Positions 12,197 through 22,048 of a stretch of DNA of 64,000 bases are shown piece by piece; the first letter of the stretch is position 1; each line of letters opens with the position of its first letter. The notes beneath the pieces are model-generated. The model saw nothing but the letters and a program-made list of their open reading frames with translations. It had not been told where the DNA came from and ran no database searches. Both the position numbers and the translations under genes were made by a program. Source of the DNA: Humulus lupulus (lineage: Eukaryota; Streptophyta; Magnoliopsida; Rosales; Cannabaceae); NCBI RefSeq assembly GCF_963169125.1, contig NC_084795.1:95661411-95725410 (forward strand), written 5' to 3'.

Positions 12197-13649
12197 TTTT
12201 CCTAGTGTTGATAGAAATTCTAACTTTATTATATTTAATACATAGTGATTTATGTGAACTTAACGGAATGATAACTAGAGAAGGAAGTATATATTTTATT
12301 ACTTTCATAGAAGATTACTCTAGGTTCACATATGTTTATCTACTTGAGAATAAAGATGAAGTATCTAATTTCTTTAAAACATATAAAGCGGAAGTTGAAA
12401 ATCAATTGGAAAAATAAAAGTACTTACAAGTGATAGGGGTGGTGAATATTTTTCAAATTATTTCAACTTATTTTGTGAAGAGCATAGAATGATACATGAC
12501 TGTACTGCCCCCTGTACTCCACAAAAAAATGGTATAGTGAAAAGGAAAAATAGGACATTTCTTGAAATGATCAATGCTATGCTATTACATTCAAAATTAA
12601 GTTTTAAAATGTGAGGTGAAGCCTTGTTATCCGCATATCATATCTTGAATCGTATTCCTATGAAGAAAAATAATATCTCTCCATATGAGTTATGAAAAGG
12701 AATGAAACCAAATATTGGTTATCTTAAAGTGTGGGGGTATCTTGTTTATTACAAAAGCATGGTTCCTAAAAGGACCAAGTTGGGTCCAAGGGCTATAAGA
12801 TGTGCATTTGTTGGTTGTGCCTCAAATAGCAAAGCTTAAAGATTGTTAGACTTGGATTCTAATGTAATAATAGAATCAAGATAGGTTGAGTTCTTTGAGA
12901 CCATGTTATGTGATAAAAATAAATAAAAAGAACCTATTCAAATTAGAGAACCTTTAGAGGACTCTTCTAAAATGGTTGATGAGCAACCTTTATTGCATAG
13001 AAGAAGCTAAAGGCTAAAGGATTTGGGATCAAATGAAAAGTGCTCTCAAGTGGAGACACTATATCTAGTAAGAGGAAATCATAAAGAAGTTACATGGAAA
13101 TTTCCAATAGTACTTTAAATAGAAGATGATCCCAAAACTTTCAAAGAAGTTATGTCTTCAAGAGACTCCGCTTTTTGAAAGGAGGCAAGAAATGATGAAA
13201 TTGACTCAATTATGTCTAACCACACATGGGAATTGGTTGACCTTCCAAGAGGGTCCAAACCAATTGGATGCAAATGGGTATTTAGAAGAAAATACTATAC
13301 TTATGGCACTATACAAACCTTTAAGGATAGATTAGTAGCCAAGTGATTCAAACAAAAGGAGGCAATAGATTACTTTGACACATATGCATCGGTAGCAATG
13401 ACAAGTTCTATTAAATTGTTATTTGCCTTATCATCTATATATAACCTTTATGTTCATCAAATGGATGTTAAAACGACATTCCTAAATGGAGATTTCAAAT
13501 AAGAGGTCTATATGGAACAATCGAAGGGTTTAGTTCTTCAAGGAAATGAACATAAAGTGTGTAGAGCTGTCAAATCATTGTATAGTTTGCAACAAACTCC
13601 AAAACAATGACATGCGGATTTTGATATAATCATTATTTCGAATGGGTTT
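12197..13649 (+). pseudogene. Copia-1 part 1: integrase and RT N-terminal half
   Basis: Plus-strand copia pol. Integrase runs from IHSDLCELNGMITREG (12235) through TSDRGGEYF to a degenerate catalytic-Glu segment (CTPQKNGIVKRKNR). Reverse transcriptase starts near 13130 and includes KPIGCKWVFRRKY and VHQMDVKTTFLNGD. At least ten in-frame stops are seen. The reading is interrupted at 13649 by Gypsy-1 and resumes at 28079 after one copy of the 5-bp duplication GGTTT. It is the same family as Copia-2. Its gag-protease half is absent because Gypsy-4 sits at 12196. Confidence 0.85.
13645..13649. repeat. Gypsy-1 TSD, left copy
   Basis: GGTTT immediately left of the LTR. The same 5 bp lies at 28079-28083 immediately right of the other LTR. 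Removing the element plus one copy restores continuous copia reading. Confidence 0.95.
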
Positions 13650-14538
13650 TGTTTACCGAGTTTTTCGGAAACGAATATAAACAGAATAATAAAAAGATAA
13701 GAACTGTAGAAGTGCTGAAATGTAACTAAACAAACAGTGTTTTTACGTGGTTCAGGCGTTAACAAGCCCTAGTCCACGAGTCGATGTTATTATCCTTGGA
13801 AAAGGTGACAGTAAGATGGCTGGTGTACAAGAACTTCACACACTCACAGTGTTTCTCTCGGGTTCTCTTGAAGAAGATGAAGCTAGAGAGATTTTAGTAG
13901 AGTTCTTGCTATGTGATTTGTTGGCCGTCCCTCTTCTTGTAAAATGAAGGGGTCTTTATAGCTAGGGTTTTGGATTAGGGTTTTTCTCTACGTACATGAG
14001 TCTTAATTACTCAACCCATAAATAGGGAATACAATTACTGTAGTAGCATGGCTACAAAACTCTATGTGGGTATATTTACATGAAAGTATGGGGAACACAC
14101 AAAGTCAGCCGTCTTTTCCAAGTTGTCAGCGGAACAGTAGGCGAAAAGGTACCCTTAGGCGTGCTGGGATGTGTGCGGCTTTGACCTGTCGGGCGTGTCA
14201 GGCGGGATCCTGTGTCAGGTGGATATCATTCCAAATATGCCTCCTCCATGACTCAACCGCTTGGTATTGTTCCGTGCGAGGCACGGAACCGTTTCCGCGA
14301 AGAACACTCGAAGAGCTTCTCCTGGAAGGAGCTTCCCCGAAGGATACCCCTTCGGGAGTCCGAGAGGGTTGACGAGTTTCCGTGTCGTGTTTGCTTGGAA
14401 GAGTAATCCGGAGACTAAACAGGAGAGGCGAAGCCTTTCTGTCCATCCGCGAGCTCTGGTCACCTACCGTGAAAGACATCGATAATTCTGCTTCCCCGAG
14501 GACATCAATCTAAACGCTATCCGGAAATCTGGATAACA
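13650..14538 (-). repeat. Gypsy-1 3' LTR
   Basis: 889 bp, TGTTATCC...GTAAACA on the minus strand. Nearly identical to 27190-28078. A TATA-like CTATAAAGA lies on the minus strand at 13953-13961. Short open frames on both strands here are shared by both LTR copies and are not regarded as genes. Confidence 0.95.
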
Positions 14539-14551
14539 TTTACCCCCCAAG
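14539..14551 (-). promoter_or_regulatory. Gypsy-1 polypurine tract
   Basis: CTTGGGGGGTAAA on the minus strand immediately before the 3' LTR start. This is the plus-strand DNA priming site and it fixes the element's orientation. Confidence 0.85.
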
Positions 14552-15004
14552 GTCACGGAGCTTTGAGAGATCCGAGAGCTTGTACAGTCCTCCGGGTATT
14601 TCGGTCTCTTAGATTAGGCGAGGGGCCACCTTCTGTGTTCCCGGAAGGGTTCCTTTTTCCCGCCTGAGTGTTAGTATGAAAAAGAAGGGGAATTTCTTCT
14701 GTTTGAACTCAAGTACTCAAGTGCGGCAAGGACCACGTGTCATGCTGGGAATGGTTCTGCGACCAAGACGTGTGCGTGAGGCGACTGGTTGAGTATGCGT
14801 GCGTCAGTCATCTGAGTAATGATTTGACGGTTTTTAATGGTACTTCGGGCCCGAGGTGGTGTAATGATGGGAAATAAATACTTTATTCCCATCCGAGGAG
14901 TCATAAATAGGATCGTCGCTTCATCTCCAGCCGTTGGATCTGATGCACACGGAATGGGAAGATCGGGACCGTCCATTTGAGGAATTCGAAACGACTTCTT
15001 CCCT

Positions 15005-15013
15005 GCTATAAAA
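15005..15013 (+). promoter_or_regulatory. TATA-like box upstream of the Gypsy-1 antisense gene
   Basis: CTATAAAAA on the plus strand, followed by a pyrimidine-rich leader (15025-15130) and GT-AG intron-like sequence before the first ATG at 15749. It is well placed to be the promoter of the opposite-strand gene. Activity is inferred. Confidence 0.45.
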
Positions 15014-15748
15014 ACGAGGGAAAGGACCTTTCTTCCTCTTTACGCTTTCAAATTCTCTATCTTTCGGATTTTCAGATTTCCAAACCTTCGAACTCTCAGG
15101 CTTCCCAGCTTCCGTTCCTTCGAACTTGCCACTTCTTTTGGTAAGGATCTGGAAACTTTTCTTTTGATTTGGCAGTGGGTTTATTCGCCGAAGTTCCTGG
15201 TTTGAATCGCCGTTCGTCTTTGCAGCTTTTACTTCTCGCGATCGTGCTGTGCAGTGATCCAGTTACTCCTTCAACCTCCAACTACCCGAATATCAGTAAG
15301 TATTTCTACTTTGCTCTTTCCTCCCAAACCTTAGGTTGTTGGTAGTTGTTAGAGTAGAGGTTTCTGCCATTACCGCTTATGTGCATGCGTGAATAGGGCT
15401 TTGGTAGGCATGTGATTGATGTGAGTCGATAAGTAGCCTTTTTTGCATGCTTTGACGATTTGCGTTTGGAAAATCGTTCCTTGTTTTGCTGTTTTAGGGC
15501 ATAAGCATGAACGCCTTTAGGGTGTCTTTCTCTGGAAGAACACTTCTTTTGGTGGGCTTAGGCTCGGAGTCTGAGTCTGGTTCCTTGCTACCCTTCGGGT
15601 GGCATGGTGCCAATCCCTCGGTAAGCTCGGTGGGAGCCTCTCCAAGCAGTTTTCGGGGAGGGTCTCCCCGACTCCTTTGATACCACTAGGGTATGACAAG
15701 GGTGCTGACTGCTTAGAGTGTTTTCTTCTTTCTTTCTTTTGTCCAGTG

Positions 15749-18700
15749 ATGAACATCTCAAAGGAACAACTCCTTGCTGTGGGGGAGGCTGATTCTGCCC
15801 AGGAGAAGGGTTCCCCTGTCGCTGGTGAAAAGGGGAAAGGAAAAACGAAAGTGGTCGCGGCTAGCCCACCGACTTCCAATAGTTCCATCTGGGAGATGGA
15901 CCAAAAGCCGAACCTTTTCAGGAATTATGGCATGCTGGAGCTGTATTCCTCCGAGGCAGGCCTGAAGAACATCCCAGGTCTGATGTCGCACCGTCTGTCG
16001 GTGCTGGGCGAGTCGGCTAGCCAGAGTCACGAGGGCTTTGGTGCCTGGAGCTGGGCACACATAGTGTGTGGGGCGCACTTGCCCCTAAGGAGTTACTTTG
16101 CCAATTTCTGTGTGAAGGCGGGGATTGCCCCCTTCCAGTTGATTCCTCCCAGCTACAAGCTCCTAGCGGGGTGGTTCATCTTTTGCAAGTCCCGGAAACT
16201 GGAAGCTCCTACCCCGGAGGAGGTGCTGTACTTCTACGGGTTGAAGTCTCAGCCTATGAGGGGTCACTCAGAAAAGGTGGGGTTTTACAGGCTGGAAAGG
16301 CACCCGGACGTGATGTGCCCCACCTGTCATACCACGAGGGTTCCAGACCTCCGGGAGTACTGGTTCCTGACGACTGGCTTTCCGCTGAAGAGGGTGCCAG
16401 CCCTATCTTTGGACTTCAAAATCCCTGGTAAGTGCTCCTTCCACTCCTTTTCAACTTTGTTTCTTTGCGTTTGATTTGCCTTTTGGTAGGATCTCTAACG
16501 CTCGTATTTGAATTTTACAGAAGTCGTTCCGCGGACACCTCGCTGCGCGGAGATGATAAGGAGGTCCAAGTTCTACGAAGGGCTTTCTGAGGAAGAGTTG
16601 AAAGTGGAGGGACTTGTGACCTCCGAATCGTTGAGGGAGTATGGGCTACTCGCCTCTTTCCAAAACATCGAGCCAGTGAGTGGCAGGGGGTAAAGTCAGG
16701 TGTCAGCTGACATCCGGGAGCAGATTGCCCTGGAGCTGTCCAAGGTGATCACCCAAGCAGCTCGGGACGAAAATACTTTATCTCCTAGTTGGGCGGAGAG
16801 GTTCCCCGACCCCCAGCCGGAGGAAGAGGAGATCGAGGCTCGCCACGCCGCGGCTTATCCTAACGAAGGGGCTCCGGGGGCTAGTACCTCCGGGAGAGGT
16901 AAGACCAGTTTTTGATTGATCCACACCCCCAGCCTGTCTGAGGTTTCCCGGACCTCTCAGATGGGGTTTGATCCCCGTTTCCTTAGGCTAGATCCGCGTA
17001 GGATACCCTTCGACAGATATTGCGATAGGGTAGATGAGCTCCTCGGGTGTCTGAGTGACAGTAGTCTGCCAGAAGGTGTCATCATGGTTGACCCTTCTTC
17101 CCTCAGCATGTTATTCCCGGACTTCAAGGAGTACGGGAGCTTCCTGGAGCAGGAAGCGGTGTTTTGTTTTGCTCGGGGAAGGCCATCCACGTTTCTCGTG
17201 CGTGGTCGTCCCTTTCAAACTTTTCTTTTTCTTGTTTCTTGTTCCCTGCTGGCGGGCTTGCTTGTGATTTTATGTTGTTGATTGTCTTGTCTTCTGCTTA
17301 TCTTCTTTCTCATTGCTTGTTGGTTCGTTAACCTTGCTTTGTACGTTTCTTGCAGAGTATCCAGAAGCCAAGATGTTGGGGAGGGTTACTTTGCTCATTA
17401 AGAAGGCTGCCACCAGCCAAGACCCGTCCACGGGGAAAGGACGGAAGACCAAGGCTGGTAGGGGAGGTAAAGCTGCCTCCCCCAAGAAGACAAGTGGCGA
17501 GGCGCAAGCGTCTCCGGGGGTAGAGAAGTCTCCTGCTGACGAGCCTTCCGAGACTATGATGGTCTCGAGTAGCAGCAGCGACGGGGAAGGGCTTGTGTTC
17601 CCCATGAAGACAACTGAGGTGAGCAAGCGTCCCGGAGAAGATGCTGTGGGTGCTAAGAAGAAATGCCTTAGACACTCTTCTCCTGGTCGAAGGCAACGAC
17701 AGCAACCACAACTACAACAACAGCAGCAACAAGAACAACAGAGACAATCACCAACGTCACAGCAGCAGCAACAACAACATCCAAACCAGCAGCAGCAACA
17801 AGGGCAATTACTTCCGCTGCTGCAGCAGCAAAAGCAACAGACCGGGGCCTTAATACCCCGTCTGCCTCCTCCTCCAGCCCAAAGGGGGTCCACCCTTCCG
17901 GGGTCTCCTTCTTCTCAGACAACCAACCTTCCTCTGCCTGGCCTGAAGTTCCACTTCCCGCGGAAGCCAACCAGTTTCCCCGCTGCCCTCCTGGAGGGTG
18001 TAAGACGGGCCGATAGTTTTTTGAAGAGGCGGATAGAGGCGGAGAAGGCTGTTACTCAGGGAAGGGCAGATAACTTGTCTGCCGTGAAGAGAGCTGAGCT
18101 GGCCGAGGGGGTGAGATCCCTTCACCCGGCCGGAGCGGTTTTCGATGGTCCAGCCTTAGAGAAGAGGCTGGTGCCTAGGCTCGGACGTGCATTGGCGCCG
18201 TTCGGAGCTGAGATGATGGAGGACATGGCCCTGAGCTTGTGCGAGCTCAATTCTGAGAAATGGGCCATCAGTAGCAGTAAGGATCCGCTGTTGCTGACAC
18301 ACGCTGTGAAGCAGCAACTGTCCGGGGTAAGCCTTCAGTTGTTGTTTTTTGGGATCATCTGTCTTTTGGTCCGGCTTAGCTCATTCTGTTGTCTTTCCTT
18401 GCAGGCCTCTATGATCGCGGAACGCTCGTTCCGGGAGGTTGGTGCAGTTCTGGTTCAGCTGGAGGAGAGCCAGCTGGCTCGCCAGGCCTTGGAGGCGGAG
18501 AAGCAGAAACTGACCCAACAGGCCATGGAGGCTTCGGAGAAGATTGATCAGGCCCGGCGCACGGCTGAGGAAGAGGCGGACAAGAAATATCTTGCCAAAT
18601 ATCAAGAGTACCGGGCCAAGGCAGAGAATGAGTTTAGACAGCGGTCGGATGGGATGAAGGCCGAAAACTCCAAGCTCTGGGAAGAGCTGTCCCAAGCCAG

Positions 18701-19427
18701 GGTGGAGAAGGATACCTTGGAAGCCCGCTTGCAAGCGAAAAATGATCTCGTCCTTAAGCAGCAAGGGGAATATTCCACTCTTCAGAATAAGCTGCACGAG
18801 GAGGAGCAACTTCACAAGAGGAGCAGGGATCTCGTGTCTATGCTGGAGTTGGGGATCGCCGAGAAGGATAAAGAGATCGGAGCCTTGCAATTTACTGCCA
18901 GGGGGCATGTGACTGAGAAGCAATCCGTGCTGAACCAAAATAAGGAGCAGCGCAAGGAGATTGATTCTCTTAAGGGAGAGTGGGATGCCTCCAAGGCCGA
19001 AATGGAAAAATTGAGGGCTCAACTAACTGTCGCGGAGGCACAGCTGGCAACCTCCGAGGCGGAGCGCTTGAAGGAGAAGGAGGATGCTGAGGTGATACTC
19101 AACAGGACGATTAATATATCGCATGTGGTCCTCATGCATCAACTCTGGAAAGTGAACCCGGAGGTATTAGGCTATCTGGGAGATGATGCCGAAGCCATGA
19201 GGGAGAAGCTACTCGTGTGGGATCAAGGCCCAGAGGCGTACGTCCAAACTTACAACATTGACGAACGTGCCGGAGCCCCTGAGGTGGGAGATCCCAGAGA
19301 GGCGGGGACCTCTGAACCATCCCGTGACAAAGTTCCGCCTTCCAATGAGCCGACTCCTCCAGCCTCAGTTGAAGCCGATGCCCCCGAAGCCGCGGTCGTG
19401 GAAGCTGCAGTTACCCCCAATTCTTGA
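15749..19427 (+). CDS. Gypsy-1 antisense spliced gene (putative gypsy-type transposon domain plus coiled coil)
   Basis: This gene lies opposite to gag-pol. Coding begins at MNISKEQLLAVGEADS. Suggested exons are 15749-16427 (donor GTAAGT), 16521-about 16690, about 16700-16898 (donor GTAAGA), about 16932-17200, 17356-18326 (donor GTAAGC) and 18405-19427 (acceptor TTGCAG). The first exon holds a globular domain (LPLRSYFANFCVKAGIAPFQ, then PPSYKLLAGWFIF) homologous to the antisense gene of Gypsy-2 and resembling the Pfam 'putative gypsy type transposon' family. Exon 5 has a Gln-rich tract (17690-17845). The last exon is a long charged coiled coil and ends TPNS. A stop at 16691-16693 interrupts the simple frame, so the gene may be broken or an intron lies there. 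The molecular function is unknown. Confidence 0.7.
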
Positions 19428-20887
19428 AGGGGTTTTATCTTTAATTATTTTTCATTTTGAGTTTTTCATTGCGGACATATTTGCCATAATTATAGCATTC
19501 TCCTTTCTTTTCTGCCGTGTTCTTTATTTATCTTTGCGCTTAGGGTAGACTTTTATACGGTAGAAACTGTTGTAGGGGCGTATGAGGTTTTGGTTCCAAC
19601 GGCCAAAACCTATGCACTTCCCACTTGAAGCTCTAACGGATGATGTCTTTTCCCACGTAGTTTCTAGGTTACGAAGGTTTCCTGGTTCCAATGGCCAGGC
19701 TCCTTTCACCGTATTTTGGCTTTCCTAAGGCAAATAGCCAATCCCGGGACTTGTAGTTGTACTGTTCGATGGGATTGCTAAGGTGAGCCGTTCCATGGTT
19801 TGGAACGGGAGTTCTTTTGGTGAGCGTCGCTAGACTTAAGGTTAGATCTTTGCGAAGCAAAACTAATTGTTGTTGCGAACCTCATGGTGGCTGACTTCAG
19901 GGACCTGGCATGGAGCCCTGCGAGGCAAGGCTCGTTGCTGTCGGGGAAATTGCCACGCCCACCAGGTGTGATCCCGGAGCAGGGGCTTTGCGAAGCAAGG
20001 CCTGCTGTGAGTGGGGGACCGACCATGTCTGCTCCTGGAGCTGAAACTTGCAATGGTCGAGGGGCTTGCCATGCATTATTTTGTGAGATCCGGAGCTGGA
20101 GCCTGCGAAGCAAGGCTTACAACGGTCGCGGATCTTGCCATCTTTCGCTTTGCGGGACCCGGAGCTGGAGCTTGCGAAGCAAAGCTCTACAGCGATCGCG
20201 GATCTTGCCATCTTTCGCCTTGCGGGACCCAGAGCTGGAGCTTGCGAAGCAAAGCTCTACAGCGATCGCGGATCTTGCCATCTTTCGCCTTGCGGGACCT
20301 GGAGCTGGAGCTTGCGAAGCAAAGCTCTACAGCGATCGCGGAGTATTCTGCAAAGGACTTGTCAGGGAGTTAGGGGTGTTTCAGCCTAGCTCTATGAACG
20401 TGCCTCAACCCCCAGTCCTGTCCATCGCTGGGCTACACAGGAGATAATTTTCATGACACATAGTGGCAGGCATTTCCATGGCAATTTTCACATAAGCACA
20501 TATGACACGTAATGCAAGCATGTTCATGGCAACAAATAAACCTAAGCTTAACAATTTAAACATTTCAAACAATTTAAAATTTTCAAACACAATGCTAGCA
20601 CCTAAGTGGTGTTCTGTGTACGTTTTGTTCAAGGGGCGTATGGCTATGCCTTAGCCATGTATACCCCCCCAAGTGAGCGTGGGGTCCGGACGTCTCCGGA
20701 CCGCGTGGTCACTTGTTAAAACGCAGCTTTGAACATAGGGATGAAAAGTGCAGTAAAAGCGGAGTGAATCTCTCCGTGTTTCATTAAATTAGCCTGCTAG
20801 GCGTGAGTTTTACAACAGGGAGGATTATTTCCACATTTTTCACTTTTGCTAATTTCACCAAGGACTTCCGACTAGATGGTCCGGGGC
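19428..20887. repeat. Gypsy-1 inter-gene region with tandem repeats
   Basis: This is the convergent gap between the antisense gene (stop 19427) and the pol stop (20888). It contains the 70-bp tandem array described separately and several degenerate copies of a GCGAAGCAA hairpin motif from about 19850. The multiple overlapping open frames over the array are artefacts of the repeat. No gene is supported. Confidence 0.75.
20090..20343 (+). repeat. 70-bp tandem repeat array in Gypsy-1
   Basis: Units start at 20090, 20159, 20229 and 20299 (period 69, 70, 70). The last is partial, ending at GATCGCGG. Each unit starts C(C/T)(G/A)GAGCTGGAG and contains the imperfect hairpin GAGCTTGCGAAGCAAAGCTC. More diverged units extend left to about 19909. 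Arrays between pol and the 3' LTR are known in Retand-type Tat elements. Confidence 0.9.
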
Positions 20888-22048
20888 CTACTGGTAGTAA
20901 CGGCGGAGGTGCTCCGCGTTCCAGGCGCGCGGGACTTTAGATCCGTCGAGTCTCTTTAAGTGATACGTCCCGTGGCCCACTTTTTCTTGGACTTCGTAGG
21001 GGCCTTCCCAGTTGGGTCCGAGGACTCCCACTCCCGGATCCTGCGTAGCAGGAAATACTCTCCGTAGGACAAGATCCCCAACTTCGAATGTACGGCTCTT
21101 GACTCTCGTGTTAAAGTGTCGGGCTATCTTGCCTTGGTACATTTTTAGTTGGACCTGCGACTGCTCCCGGAGCTCTTCGATCATGTCCAAGGACTCCTGG
21201 AGAAGGGCATGGTTCCGGGTAGGGTCGTAGGTGTCCTGCCTGTGAGAGGGGATCATAGTTTCTACTGGGATGACGGCCTCGTAACCGAAGGTCATGGAAT
21301 AAGGCGTGTGCCCCGTCGAAGTTCTCTCTGTTGTGCGATAGGCCCAAAGTACTCGCGGAAGTTCTTCCGGCCAGTGAGCCTTGCAGGCTTGGAGTTTTTT
21401 CTTCAACGTGGTCTTTAATATTTTGTTTACAGCCTCCACTTGCCCATTAGCCTGGGGTCTGGCGACTGCGGAAAAGCTTTTGATAATTCCATGCGAAGCA
21501 CAGAAGTTCGTGAAGTGTTCACTGTCAAATTGCTTTCCGTTGTCGGACACAATTTTTCGTGGAAGCCCAAAACGACACACTATATTCCTGATGACAAAGT
21601 CCAGTGCTTTTTTAGATGTGACCGTGTTCATAGGTTCAGCTTCAGCCCATTTGGTGAAGTAGTCTACCGCGACTATGGCATACTTCACTCCACCCTTTCC
21701 AGTTGGGAGGGAACCTACTAGGTCAATGCCCCAAACAGCGAACGACCAGGGGCTGGTCATTAGGGTAATTTCTGTAGGCGGCGCTCGCGGAACCTTGGCG
21801 TACCTCTGGCACTGCTCACATTTCCTGACATAATCCACACAATCCTTCTTCATGGTGGGCTAGAAGTATCCTTGTCGAAGGATCTTTTTGGAGAGGCTCA
21901 GCCCGGAGGTATGATCGCCACAGAAGCCTCCGTGAACCTCATGGATGATGGTGCTGACTTCGGTTCCGGCAACACACCTAAGGAAGTGTATGGACAACCC
22001 CCTGCGGTAAAGCTTTCCATCCATAACCACGTATCGGGGAGCTTGATA
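20888..22048 (-). CDS. Gypsy-1 integrase
   Basis: Minus strand, same frame as the rest of gag-pol. The zinc-binding part (HGGFCGDH ... CEQCQRY) spans an in-frame TAG at 21860-21862, where related elements have Trp in the GYFWPTM motif. The catalytic core shows the D,D,E set: VWGIDLVGSLPTGKGG, then IVSDNGKQFDSEHF, then NGQVEAVNK. The C-terminal part (VGDLVLRRVFPATQDPGVG ... GPYEV) is the usual integrase C-terminal domain and ends RAWNAEHLRRYYQ. Apart from the TAG the domain looks complete. It would insert element cDNA into the host genome. Confidence 0.9.

Noticed and set aside
14198..14485. Five overlapping open frames on both strands, repeated at 27738-28025
   Set aside because: They lie within the Gypsy-1 LTR, appear identically in both LTR copies, and match no protein. 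They are frame shadows of a GC-rich LTR segment.
17270..17970. Cys-rich and Val/Ala-rich minus-strand frames
   Set aside because: Antisense shadows of the CAG/CAA-rich (Gln) tract of the plus-strand spliced gene; composition is wholly explained by the repeat.
19884..20447. 187-codon repetitive open frame with several overlapping partners
   Set aside because: All three frames and the reverse are open because of the 70-bp array; no start context or homologues. Treated as a non-coding repeat.
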